Positions 57,201 to 63,515 of a stretch of 64,000 bases of DNA are shown here, one piece after another (position 1 is the first letter of the stretch; each line of letters opens with the position of its first letter). This stretch comes from Psococerastis gibbosa (taxonomy: Eukaryota; Arthropoda; Insecta; Psocodea; Psocidae). Both the position numbers and the translations under genes were made by a program. A model generated the notes under the pieces. The model did not search any database. It saw only the letters and a list, made by a program, of their open reading frames with translations, and had not been told where the DNA came from. The stretch is from assembly GCA_963971405.1 (NCBI GenBank), contig OZ020485.1:48915469-48979468 (forward strand), written 5' to 3'.

Positions 57201-57491
57201 CGTCAATGAGGGTATTTATTAATTTATGTATATATTCGTTTTTAGATTGTTTGCATCGACGAAGCCACAGCTTCTGTGGACCAAGAGACTGACAGGCTGA
57301 TTCAGCTGGCAATCCGGTCGTGTTTCCGACAGAGCACAGTGCTGACTATAGCTCATCGGATGACGACTGTGATGGACAGCGACCGACTGCTGGTGCTGAG
57401 GGACGGAGAGGTGGTCGAATTTGATACCCCGGACAATCTAGTCTCGGACACTTCCTCCTATTTCTACAGGTTGTCTCAGAGAACGAAGTAA
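41511..57491 (+). CDS. ABCC10: ABC transporter subfamily C member 10 (MRP7-like), 12 coding exons
   Basis: Joined exons 41511-42255, 44838-45379, 47438-47668, 49227-49592, 50144-50327, 50890-51122, 51744-51933, 52685-53456, 54163-54484, 55039-55310, 56271-56514 and 57246-57491 give 1448 codons plus stop, close to vertebrate ABCC10. Order: TMD0 (1-248), TMD1, NBD1, TMD2, NBD2. NBD1: Walker A GNVGSGKS (658-665), signature LSGGQ (751-755), Walker B YLIDD (772-776), but Asn808 where the switch His is expected. NBD2: Walker A GRTGAGKS (1246-1253), signature FSSGQ (1348-1352), Walker B with catalytic Glu1373, switch His1404. The family exports amphipathic anions and conjugates across plasma or internal membranes; the substrate here is unknown. 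The start ATG follows an in-frame TAG at 41496-41498. A possible AATAAA lies at 58142. Confidence 0.94.
42501..42893. mobile_element. TIR element (about 390 bp) in ABCC10 intron 1
   Basis: Inverted ends share GGCGACACACTATCCCTT: left TAAGGCTGGTGACACACTAT, right GGGATAGTGTGTCGCCGACC. The interior is non-coding. The duplication at the ends is ambiguous, so the superfamily is left open. Confidence 0.7.
43131..43307. mobile_element. Palindrome-ended element P, copy 2
   Basis: Ends AACGAAGCAGTAGAATCCGG / ..GCATTCTACTGCTTCGTCAC. On the minus strand, 43186-43223 holds CTAAAGATG..., then ..GACGAAACTTTTGC, with the spacing seen in the other copies. Confidence 0.6.
43339..43867. mobile_element. Harbinger-like compound foldback MITE (copy M6)
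   Basis: 529 bp with perfect TTA duplication (43336-43338, 43868-43870). Ends GGCGCAGTTTCCACCGG and CGGTGGAAACCGCGCC. GACGTGGTAGCAGACATT is intact in the left arm and decayed in the right. About 100 bp of extra sequence (near 43460-43570) sits in the left half of the inner element. Confidence 0.85.
43942..44525 (-). mobile_element. LINE 3' end with reverse-transcriptase C-terminal segment
   Basis: The minus-strand frame 43973-44467 (164 codons) reads SLVWSIMMYGCETWTIAE..., then KRRANWIGHTLRHDGLL and GRPRAEYLDQLLRD. This is the C-terminal region following the RT domain in many arthropod non-LTR retrotransposons. It ends at a stop followed by a (AAG)n-like tail (43945-43962 in reverse). It is 5'-truncated, with no catalytic RT motif, and lies in ABCC10 intron 1. 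Confidence 0.85.
44593..44772 (+). mobile_element. tRNA-derived SINE (family S, copy 6)
   Basis: GTCAGGACATGTAGAGTGAT, a decayed B-box region (GGTTGTTGATTG), the body CATGCTTCGGAGGGCATG and the GGTTTTCTAG-like tail, close to ABCC10 exon 2. Confidence 0.7.
44838..45379 (+). CDS. ABCC10: ABCC10 exon 2 (TMD1, first part)
   Basis: Residues 249-429, from GEDNKIRTCDDIYDLPNGWD through membrane spans to VGEILNFMSTDTDRIVNSCP, the conserved intracellular loop. Acceptor TTGCAG, donor GTAGGT. Confidence 0.94.
45580..45652 (+). tRNA. tRNA-like sequence (probable pseudogene or SINE head)
   Basis: 73 nt fold roughly as a tRNA. The acceptor TGGACTT pairs with AAGCCCA with one mismatch. A perfect 5-bp anticodon stem ACGCC/GGCGT encloses the loop CTGGTTA (anticodon GGT, nominally Thr). 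The T-loop is TTCGAAT and T6 follows. D and T stems are imperfect. Eukaryotes normally read these Thr codons with AGT, so a working tRNA is unlikely. Confidence 0.35.
45739..45861 (+). pseudogene. Decayed partial copy of ABCC10 exon 3 with its acceptor region
   Basis: 45739-45861 matches 47395-47525: the intron end (ATGTCTTAGAGCT..TTAATTTCATTGCA) and the first 28 codons of exon 3 (TAGCTGTG.CATTTTACCTTTT, then GGGGTGGCGT and TTTTGATACCCAT). The acceptor CAG has become CATG, and a small deletion removes codons, so it cannot splice or code. Family B copy B5 begins where the match stops. Confidence 0.85.
45866..46706 (+). mobile_element. Family B repeat, copy B5 (full length)
   Basis: The clearest complete copy. 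It has GCTTTCCAATTTAT (45894-45907), a G-run, TGACGTCA (45996-46003), a (GACA)n tract near 46567, AAATCCGTTGAAATCTCGG and ATAAATTGGAAAGC (46690-46703). It is non-coding and lies in ABCC10 intron 2. Confidence 0.85.
46956..47340. mobile_element. Long-palindrome MITE with TTAA flanks
   Basis: 385 bp in two arms of roughly 165-190 bp (AGTGTACAGCC / GGCTGTACACT at the ends, ATCGTGTTTATGAAAAAACT at the turn). TTAA lies at 46952-46955 and 47341-47344, which suggests a piggyBac-type target; the outermost two bases do not pair. It lies just upstream of ABCC10 exon 3. Confidence 0.7.
47438..47668 (+). CDS. ABCC10: ABCC10 exon 3 (TMD1)
   Basis: Residues 430-506: IAVSFYLLYKQVGISFLAGV, then IPINKMIANKI and the coupling segment KDERVSAVSEVLRGVRVLKL. 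Acceptor TTGCAG, donor GTACGT. Confidence 0.95.
47700..47975 (+). mobile_element. LINE reverse-transcriptase C-terminal relic
   Basis: 47850-47935 reads EEIVRSTKAQRLRWLGSKMS after LRRENSV-like sequence, the ARRLRWLGHV-type segment after the RT domain. Stops interrupt both sides. It lies in ABCC10 intron 3. Confidence 0.65.
48032..48356. mobile_element. hAT MITE with CAGGGGTTCCCAAACT ends
   Basis: 325 bp with ends CAGGGGTTCCCAAACT / AGTTTGGGAACCCCTG, perfect for 16 bp. The flanks TTCTAGAC (48024-48031) and TTCTGGAC (48357-48364) are an 8-bp duplication with one change. This end sequence is widespread among animal hAT MITEs. Confidence 0.92.
48425..48695. mobile_element. Palindrome-ended element P, copy 3
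   Basis: Ends GATAAAGTAGTAGCATCTGG / GCGGATTCTACTGCTTCATT. On the minus strand, 48480-48517 has CTGAAGATGCTGACC..., then ..TTGCCGAAACGTTTGG, the best-preserved CTGANGA...GAAAC arrangement of the three copies. A second GAAACGTTTC lies near 48629. Confidence 0.65.
48897..49190 (+). pseudogene. Decayed tandem copies of part of ABCC10 exon 4
   Basis: 48905-48975 matches exon 4 (CCCATCCTAGTGTC.., CTAACACTAGC.., CTCTCGGCAA.CCG.TAGATG). The segment AGCCACCTACTCACTTCTCGG recurs at 48931, 49051 and 49153 with spacing 120 and 102 bp, each time followed by a TTCATGCATG..AAAGAAC tail. Frames are broken and there are no splice borders. Confidence 0.85.
49227..49592 (+). CDS. ABCC10: ABCC10 exon 4 (end of TMD1)
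   Basis: Residues 507-628: KYLDALCVYFWASTPILVSV, LNMLIGPLNAFPWVLNGLVE and the linker to NBD1. Acceptor TTTCAG, donor GTGAGT. Confidence 0.95.
49593..50143 (+). other. ABCC10 intron 4
   Basis: No recognised element. Antisense frames across 49533-49839 are open by chance or from unidentified sequence; they have no motif. Confidence 0.6.
50144..50327 (+). CDS. ABCC10: ABCC10 exon 5 (NBD1 Walker A)
   Basis: Residues 629-689. Walker A is GNVGSGKSALL. Acceptor TTTCAG; donor GTATGA at 50328 leaves one base for Gly690. Confidence 0.94.
50390..50520 (+). pseudogene. Decayed copy of ABCC10 exon 5 core
   Basis: It matches 50190-50322 across CTCTCGATCGA, GGGTAATATTGGTATTAGCA (versus GGGAATGTGGGTAGCGGCA), AAGTCAGCACTTCTCATCTCC and GTGGTCAACTTGGAA. 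The translation would read GNIGISKSALLISLLGELYK, so the Walker A glycine is lost. A small deletion lies after YKT and no acceptor is present. Confidence 0.88.
50640..50870 (-). mobile_element. LINE-like 3' fragment
   Basis: On the minus strand it reads ARKWLEEEIEGTQRRGRPRN and YQKADWGLS, the GRPR-containing end of a non-LTR element. A relative is near 55920-56070. It lies in ABCC10 intron 5. Confidence 0.5.
50890..51122 (+). CDS. ABCC10: ABCC10 exon 6 (NBD1 Q-loop and signature)
   Basis: Residues 690-767. Q696 in FGLVAQTPW; signature LSGGQRARLALARAVYQ. Acceptor GTTTAG, donor GTAGGG. Confidence 0.95.
51123..51743 (+). other. ABCC10 intron 6
   Basis: AT-rich; no element recognised. Confidence 0.6.
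51744..51933 (+). CDS. ABCC10: ABCC10 exon 7 (NBD1 Walker B; switch residue is Asn)
   Basis: Residues 768-830. Walker B/D-loop is VYLIDDVLSALD. The stretch RVFCTNNVQFLTNADVVVQM has Asn808 at the position of the switch histidine. Acceptor TTGCAG, donor GTGAGC. Confidence 0.95.
51934..52684 (+). other. ABCC10 intron 7
   Basis: AT-rich; no element recognised. Confidence 0.6.
52685..53456 (+). CDS. ABCC10: ABCC10 exon 8 (linker and TMD2, first part)
   Basis: Residues 831-1087: acidic linker (DESDPVRPEDEEISETGAVK), then spans and SPLGRILNRFSSDTYTVDDS, the conserved intracellular loop, to ETLQGLVTIRAF. Unusually GC-rich for this window. Acceptor TTTCAG, donor GTAAGT inside an apparent TAA. Confidence 0.95.
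53457..54162 (+). other. ABCC10 intron 8
   Basis: It holds a fragment near 53985-54090 (GTGGCCAGCC.., GGTGGCCCGAGG, AAAAATATTTTTGGCGCGC) that resembles 50545-50610. No complete element. Confidence 0.5.
54163..54484 (+). CDS. ABCC10: ABCC10 exon 9 (end of TMD2)
   Basis: Residues 1088-1195. SLSHFQQRNEEHLDNYQRAL leads into the last spans, then TEREFVALERVSQYIDEFEP. Acceptor TTTTAG, donor GTTTGT. Confidence 0.95.
54655..54995 (-). mobile_element. LINE C-terminal relic
   Basis: Minus-strand fragments read IRWCNAG and WGSQPRTHRTGLCGNAAVMP, then a PPTLQE end, like the terminal part of a non-LTR element with its CCGCCGACCCTCC 3' signature (also in 56638-56930). It is broken by many stops and lies in ABCC10 intron 9. 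Confidence 0.6.
55039..55310 (+). CDS. ABCC10: ABCC10 exon 10 (NBD2 Walker A)
   Basis: Residues 1196-1285. A-loop region VFHAVYMKYRDHL; Walker A GRTGAGKSSL. Acceptor TTTTAG, donor GTGAGA. Confidence 0.95.
55431..55790 (-). mobile_element. SINE-like repeat family D, copy 3 (inverted)
   Basis: The reverse complement of 36240-36620, through CGTCAGCCTGGCGGGG and CATGTTCCCCTG to TTTGCTGCAGTTTGAAC. It lies in ABCC10 intron 10. Confidence 0.75.
55830..56160 (-). repeat. Low-complexity pyrimidine-rich tract with LINE-like fragment
   Basis: CT-rich sequence yields long overlapping frames on the plus strand that are compositional only. The region TGTGATACGTGAG..CTCC matches 30600-30640. The CTTCTTCCAGCCATTTC part resembles 50790-50820. 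Confidence 0.45.
56271..56514 (+). CDS. ABCC10: ABCC10 exon 11 (NBD2 Q-loop and signature)
   Basis: Residues 1286-1367. Q1294 in AVIPQDPYLF; signature NFSSGQRQLLCLARAVL. Acceptor TTACAG, donor GTAAAT. Confidence 0.94.
56638..56930 (+). mobile_element. LINE C-terminal fragment
   Basis: The plus frame reads LRGKRLSGWGDVQRREASAL, VPGRRARGRPKLTLERKI and DAQDRTVWKRHSSAADPPRR, the typical end of arthropod non-LTR elements. It is flanked by an imperfect inverted repeat (TTACACACTCGAATA near 56590; TATTGGAGTGTGTGATC near 57004). It lies in ABCC10 intron 11. Confidence 0.8.
57246..57491 (+). CDS. ABCC10: ABCC10 exon 12 (NBD2 Walker B, switch His, stop)
   Basis: Residues 1368-1448: IVCIDEATASVD with catalytic Glu, LTIAHRMTT with the switch His, then a short C-terminus ending in RLSQRTK and TAA. 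Acceptor TTTTAG. Confidence 0.95.
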   Translation: MVCIDEATASVDQETDRLIQLAIRSCFRQSTVLTIAHRMTTVMDSDRLLVLRDGEVVEFDTPDNLVSDTSSYFYRLSQRTK

Positions 57492-57766
57492 CATCGGAAG
57501 GTGGAGCAGTGATATTGCTAGTTGCTCGTAGTGACCCATTGCTGGTGCTTAGAGACAGAGAGGTAGTCGAATTTGACACCCCGGACAATCTAGTCTCGGA
57601 CACTTCATCGTATTTCTACAGGTTGTCTCAGAGAACGAAGTGACATCGGAAAGTGGAGCAGTGATGTTCATAGTTGGTTATAGTGACCCATCGCTGATGC
57701 TTAGGAACGGAGAGGTGGTCGAATTTGATACCCCGGACAATCTCGTCTCATAAATTCCTCAATTTT
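57381..57766 (+). repeat. 152-bp tandem duplication of the ABCC10 gene end
   Basis: The last 111 bp of coding sequence plus 41 bp of 3' flank repeat with an exact period of 152 bp, starting at 57381, 57533 and 57685. The third copy fades near 57766. Copy 2 keeps 35 of the last codons almost unchanged and ends AAG TGA at 57641. Copies 2 and 3 lie after the real stop, so they should be in the 3' untranslated region. Confidence 0.93.
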
Positions 57767-57769
57767 GAC

Positions 57770-58190
57770 AGGAAATATCGATCGTAGAGCCTTCATAAAT
57801 AGCCGTTAAATTAGCAGAAATGTTTCTCTAAATTTATATGTGACATGTGACCTTCACTAACACCATTTGGCCACAGTTCATTAATTCCTTCGCGACTACC
57901 GCGCCAAACGTTTTTTGTACAAATCAAATGTAATAATTGTGGCCAATCTGTGGTAGAAAGAGGTTGGCTATGTATCATATATCAAAATTCTCGGAAAAAT
58001 TTCTTCTGCTTTGATATTTCTGACATCTCTAAGAATGAAATATTTTATTTTTACACTTACACACATATTCCAAATTGACATAGACATGGTATACAGTTTA
58101 TGTATTACGTCTAAGGGACCTTGTCTTGTAATATTTTTCCAAATAAATTAATAAGTCTTTTCCCCACCGGAACCCACTAAAATCATGCGG
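57770..58190. repeat. Fragment of a GATCGTAGAGCC-type dispersed repeat
   Basis: GGAAATATCGATCGTAGAGC starts a region that also contains GGCCACAGTT, TTTTTTGTACAAATC and ATTGTGGCCAATCTG. These recur, inverted, around 27360-27560. A candidate AATAAA is at 58142-58147. Confidence 0.45.
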
Positions 58191-58300
58191 TCCCGTGGTG
58201 AAGGAAGGAGTCTTCCCCTAGGGTGCCTGAAGTTAATAAAGAGACTCACTCCCCTCGCCAGGCTGACAGGGTTGCTTACTGCAGGCATTGGAAAACAACA
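58190..58300 (+). mobile_element. SINE-like repeat family D, copy 4 (3' part)
   Basis: It matches the last 100 bp of the family: CCCTAGGGTGCCTGAAGTTA, GAGACTCACTCCCC and CAGGCTGACAGGGTTGCTTA. Confidence 0.7.
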
Positions 58301-58604
58301 AACAGTTATTATTAAGGGCAATACTATTTTCTTCTCGAAATCCTTCGGTCAGTTTGGGCAATATAGGCTAGGCACTAGTTATAATGAGCATTTTTCGTAC
58401 GGTATTATTTAAAACTGAAATAGTCGAGTCTGTAGCGAACTAGAGTATAAAATGGAAGTTTGAGGTTTGAGACTCGGCAAAAAAGGAAAACTTTTCCGCC
58501 TGGGTCCACCCAACCCTACTGGATACCTTACCTTCATTGGCATGGGAAAACGCAGCTATTTTAGTTACATATGTATATCTTCCACATTTACCTTATAATA
58601 CTTC

Positions 58605-58980
58605 GTCAATGGTAAATAAAATAAAATAACTTTGCCACGTATCTAACAGGTACAGGAAATCCGTTACAATTCCGCCATAAAAAAATTAATAGGCGCAATT
58701 CTCTTTAGTCTTATTGTTCGCCTTTTGTTTTTTTCAATAAAGTCGTATTCAATTCAATTCATTAAATATGTAAAGAAATGTGGATCACATGCTCACATTT
58801 TTTATGGTTATTTAGTGTAAACCTGGGGCCGCTTGGTTGTCTCTTCTCCAGATTTTCACCCTATAAGTAGTGCTGCATGTCGGTAGCCTGACGATGGTCT
58901 AGCGTTGAAACCGGTCGCTTTTAATATTTTTCAGTAATAGGCCTACTTGACAAAGTTATTTTATTTACGGAAACGCAGCT
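58605..58980 (+). repeat. Region with Penelope-type end motif
   Basis: 58888-58911 reads CTGACGATGGTCTAGCGTTG followed by AAAC, the CTGANGA...GAAAC pattern seen near Penelope-like ends. Short inverted repeats (AAATAAAATAACTTTG near 58618 and its complement near 58957) flank it. Confidence 0.45.
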
Positions 58981-58984
58981 GCTG

Positions 58985-59330
58985 GGCATTTTGCTGAGCG
59001 TAACATCCCAAATAGGAAAGGCGGTCAAGGCAGAGGATCCTCTACCAGTCCTCGGACGTTGATCCTCATTTGGTTGTCGTACCACAACGTTTTTTAAAAT
59101 TATAATTTACAATTTTCCATGGCATTCCAAATTAGCAGGTACAAGCCTAAAGTAAAATTATTGTTTGAAATATTGTTTTAAAAATGCGTTCGTTATTTTG
59201 TAATTATTTAAATCGAATTTATTGTAATACGTCATTACACTAGTCAATTTATTAATTTATATGGTATATTGTTTTGCTATTATCAAATGAAAATAAACTT
59301 GGTGGTTGTAATGTAATTGTAAATGTAAAA
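58985..59330. other. No gene recognised
   Basis: AT-rich; nothing identified. Confidence 0.4.
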
Positions 59331-59698
59331 AAAAAATGGTCCCGAGGTATGATTTTTTGGGAACCCATATGCCAAATTTAATCCAAATCCACCGCGTATA
59401 AGTTTCTCACAAATTGATGTACAGACAGACAGGGATTTCATTAAAACCACTTTTTTGGGTTCCTGTGTATATCCACTGAAATCACGAAATCGAAAATTTT
59501 GACCTTCACGAAGCTTTCCTCAGACGGGGATTCCACCAACGTCAATAGTGATATTAAATGTAGTTTTGACGTGGTAGCAGACATTTTTAGTATGTCTTTA
59601 ATGTCTGCTACCACGTCAAAACTACATTTAATATCACTATTGACGTTGGTGGAATCCACGCCTTATACTAACGTATAAATAGGAAAGCACAAACAACC
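59330..59698 (+). mobile_element. Family B right part (copy B6), split by a MITE
   Basis: TGGTCCCGAGGTATGATTTT, a GACAGACAG tract and the CGAAGCTTTCCT region come before the MITE at 59523-59662. TACTAACGTATAAATAGGAAAGC follows it. The left half of family B is absent. Confidence 0.75.
59523..59662. mobile_element. Harbinger-like short foldback MITE (copy M8), near-perfect palindrome
   Basis: 140 bp. Ends GACGGGGATTCCACC / GGTGGAATCCACGCC, with GACGTGGTAGCAGACATT in both orientations around a few central bases. It is inserted in family B where TTA is expected (TCA left, TTA right). It is the simplest member of the group. Confidence 0.9.
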
Positions 59699-59699
59699 T

Positions 59700-60360
59700 A
59701 ACCTGTGGTTAAAAATGTAAACAAAATATGTTTAAAATGAAAAATCCTAGCATCCATAGAAATATCGTATAACAACTGAAATATTAGAAGGTATAATATC
59801 CGTTATGGGGCTCCCGTTAACCATAAGCCTACTATCAGAAACAAGTACCAATTTCAAAAATATCTTTTATCTAAAAGTCTTAAACATTGCAGCATGTAAG
59901 TTACTAATATACTAATCTATAATTGTGTTGTTTTCATTTTTAACCCCGTTACCCCGGTAATAAGTTGAATTGGTACCCCCGTTCTAAAGCTGCAGAAGTG
60001 GACTAACAACCCATCGATTTTCCGGACGTATAGGCTAATAATTATTGGTATTGATTCCATATAAATATTTGACTGTTGGCAAACTGGGACATTAACATTG
60101 CAACAGTCAGTATCATGTGCAGGGGCGCAATTACAGATATTTAAAACCATAAAAGCCTATATAGAAAGAAAGAAAATTGTTTTCATTTTCAATATGGTCA
60201 CATTTTTGGCCTCTTCTTAGATCCTTAACAATTATATAGGTTATACGTTACATTATGAATCAGTACAAACGAAAAAGAGTAAAAAAAAAATCAATGTGGA
60301 GGGACACTGCTTGCCAGAGCGTTTTGCGACGTCTGAACCGAAACTTGGAAATTGATATGG
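59700..60360. other. No gene recognised
   Basis: Intergenic; short frames only. Confidence 0.4.
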
Positions 60361-60364
60361 CTGC

Positions 60365-60562
60365 ATGTCAGGACTTGCAGAGCAGTGGTACATACTCCAA
60401 CTTTTACCCGATAGGTTGTTGGTTCGAGTCCCACACTTGCTACAGTTTCTGGCCATGTTTCGGAGGGCATGTAAAGCAGGTGGTCCCGAGTCTTCCTAGT
60501 TGAGTGTAAGAGAGGGCTAGAGAGGGCTTTTTAGCCCTAACTCCGCTTGGCTTAGTAATAGT
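60365..60562 (+). mobile_element. tRNA-derived SINE (family S, copy 7)
   Basis: GTCAGGACTTGCAGAGCAGT, B box GGTTCGAGTCCC, body CATGTTTCGGAGGGCATG, and a tail ending GGCTTAGTAATAG. Confidence 0.8.
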
Positions 60563-60679
60563 AGAAAGAAAGTCTCCCCCGAGGCCCGGGGGCATATTTT
60601 AAAAATACATGCCAGAAATAGTGGGTGCACGCAATGACGCATGTAGACAGCAGGAAATGTAATGTATATATGCATCATG

Positions 60680-60824
60680 CATGGGTGTAGCCGGAGAGGC
60701 GCAAGGGGAATAGGATTTTAATATTTATATTCCAAGAAGTTTCAAATAAACCCGCGAAATCCCATCGATTTAATCGAACTTCTTCACCTGCCCCCCTCTG
60801 GATCCAATCCTAGCTACGCCCATG
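60680..60824. mobile_element. Small TIR element, hAT-like ends
   Basis: 145 bp with ends CATGGGTGTAGC / GCTACGCCCATG (one mismatch). The flanking 8 bases do not match, so the assignment is tentative. Confidence 0.5.
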
Positions 60825-60829
60825 GAAAT

Positions 60830-61575
60830 ATGCTTAATCCTACTAAATCTATTATAATACCTAGGTACCTAATAATTATATTAAATTCTATGCGAATAAC
60901 CGTTGGAGTCGCGCCACCAAATCTACCATTGCGTACCTGCGCCTTTATTATTCTCAGACGTCGCTTTAAATACCATTTTGAATTGTAATATGCTCAGTGC
61001 ACCAATGGACTTACCAACCGAAATATTAAAATATTTGTTGGCTTGGAGAATCAGTGGCGGATGGCTATTTTAATATTTTATTTTATTTTCATTACCGGTA
61101 ACCGACTGATGGCTTCCTATCTACCTAAATTTAAACTTATTCGCAACTAAAGTCATTGTTCTAGGTTTAGCTTTTTAAAAGGGTCATAGCGACCATCCAT
61201 ATTTTTTTTACTGATACTGTAATTCCGCGTAACCCAGACAAACCCCTCAGGGGGTTTTGGTACCTACTCTATGAAATATTGTATGCCTTGTATAGTGTCT
61301 GTTGAATATATGCCCTTGGTCCGTGGAGTAACGGACAAAGGAAAAAAATACCCATTGCCAGGCTTTAGCAGAAAAAATAGGCCTAATAGCAGAGGAAATT
61401 AAAAGTCAAGGAAATTATATGAATCATCGGTACGGCGACTGTAGCCTATAAGTACATAATTATGTAACCATAGAAACTTAACAGTCTCGCGCGACGGCGC
61501 GAGCTGCCACCTACGGCAGGAGGCGCAAGAGGGAGTGGCTTGTAATATAGCCTACAACTATTATCCACTACACGA
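60830..61575. other. No gene recognised
   Basis: Intergenic AT-rich sequence; nothing identified. Confidence 0.4.
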
Positions 61576-61581
61576 CCCTTA

Positions 61582-61742
61582 GGGGGTATTCCATATACGT
61601 CAATCGTCAATGAAAAATTGAAAAATGACGTTTTAGCAGACATTAAAGACATACTAAAAATTCTGCTACCACGTCAATTTACGTCATTTTGACGTCATTT
61701 TTCAATTTTTCATTGACGTTGTACGTATGTGGAATGGGCACC
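61582..61742. mobile_element. Harbinger-like short foldback MITE (copy M9)
   Basis: 161 bp between TTA (61579-61581) and TAA (61743-61745). Ends GGGGGTATTCCATATACGTC / ACGTATGTGGAATGGGCACC. The arms contain TTTTAGCAGACATT and TTCTGCTACCACGTCA, so the shared internal motif is retained although the ends have diverged. Confidence 0.8.
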
Positions 61743-61745
61743 TAA

Positions 61746-62290
61746 GCAAATGATCTGTCTGATGCAAAGTTGTTGCGGTATAGGTATAGCCTACGCCCTA
61801 CATCATCGTCGCTTAGCTTACCTACAAGTATATAGGCTATGCCGAGATTGCCGCAGGATATGGATGACGATAATTTAGATAAAATGATTCATCGCATTGG
61901 AAGGTCGATAAAACTCAGGTGATAAGATAACTGACTGATAACAAAATTTCTTCTGCTTTTACATTTAGTTTCTCGTCGGTTTCCGGTAACAATGTTGTGA
62001 AAAGTCGATGATAAACTTTTAAACCTGGTGGAAACAGTTTAGGCCAATATCACGGTTGATAGTTGAGGATACATCATTACATCAGTAGGTCTATTCCTAT
62101 AGATACCGCAATTCTAGGTCTGTATACTAATAGCCTACGGCTGTATGGGCCTACTTGCCTACATGACATTTTCATACGCCTCAGAGATAGGGGTACACCT
62201 GGTTTTCTAACAAATCAGTCTAAGGGTGCCTATACGAAGGCCGTGTGATAAATAAGTGTACACACAGCTAGTATATACCATACTATCGTG
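61746..62290. other. No gene recognised
   Basis: Intergenic; nothing identified. Confidence 0.4.
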
Positions 62291-62299
62291 ACTACTGCC

Positions 62300-62958
62300 C
62301 AGTGCCGGATTAACCCCTGGGGGGGGGCACAAGATATGGGGGGGGGGCGTGGGTGTAAACCAGAGGCGGACGAGGCGGTCCCAGACCCCAGGGGGAGGCA
62401 CTTGTCAGTGGCGTAACGATAGGTTTTCGAAGGTGTGGTATAATTTGGTGCCTCTGCACCCATTTTCATAAACGTTGCTCAGGAGACAGAGGGCTGAAAT
62501 ATTAAGGTTTTCCACAATTTGAGAGCAAGAAAGTTTACCTACGTATTACAAAGAATCAATACAATTATGGGCAAGGGGGGCCCGGGGGTCTCCCCCGGGA
62601 GAAAAGTTTGAAAAAACAGGGCTGAAATAGTGAGGTTTTGCGCATTTTGAGTGCTGTAACACTTAGATTTTAGAGGCAAAGAATATAACTGCCTTCCAAA
62701 GGGGGGGAGGGGGGCGATAGCAGGTCGCTCTGCTGGTGCAAGTTGCAACCTAGCTCCTCTAAAATTCATAAATCTACCTACCAGTATTGCAGGAAAAAAA
62801 AAAAAATAACACTATTCCCCGCCAATTTCTAAACTTTTAATTTCTAATTTTTTTATATTTTAATCTAAAAATATCTCATTCTGGGGGGCCCGGAATTTTA
62901 GGCATTTCTGGGGGGCGGGGACCTGTGCCCCTAGTGCCCATGGGTTAATCCGGCACTG
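62300..62958. mobile_element. hAT-type element with nested fragments
   Basis: 659 bp with ends CAGTGCCGGATTAACCC / GGGTTAATCCGGCACTG. The flanks CTACTGCC (62292-62299) and CTACTGAC (62959-62966) are an 8-bp duplication with one change. Inside, CAGTGGCGTAACGATAGG (62407) looks like the start of a second hAT element, and 62480-62700 resembles family G. It is non-coding. Confidence 0.85.
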
Positions 62959-62966
62959 CTACTGAC

Positions 62967-63515
62967 GTGGCAATAACAAAATTTGGTAACGTAGGAATCA
63001 GGGTACCACCATCAGCTATCCAAATATTGAGGAATGATATAAAGCAGAAAAGTTTTCTATCCTGGGGCTTGGGAGTTAAACGTGAAAACACTATGCTGTT
63101 GTATACCATCATGCACCCTTTTGGTATCTATCTATACTTATTGTTGATACCGCGGTAGAACGAAAAATCATATGTTCTGCCTGCAGTTGCGATTTCTTTT
63201 TCTACCAACATAGTTAGCATAAGGTACACTTTTGTAGGCATTCTGAGTTGGCGATTTTTTTCATATAATTTTTCATTTTTCATGTCTATTATTTATACCA
63301 GTGAGGTCAATGCATTAGATTACCAGACTTGCAGATTAAAAAAAAGTCACCGGAGTGCTTTAGCTTCGTAGCTAACGGCGTTCTTTACCTTTTATATTAT
63401 ACTAGTATAGTAGTTACCAAAATTACTTAGGTTGCATAACCGTAATTTTGCAGGCTTTTTGCTGCTTTATAGTGATTGGTTTCTTTATGTGGAAAATTAT
63501 GGGTCTATAGGCGTT
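62967..63515. other. No gene recognised
   Basis: A 63-codon frame (62967-63158) has no motif. Otherwise AT-rich. Confidence 0.4.
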
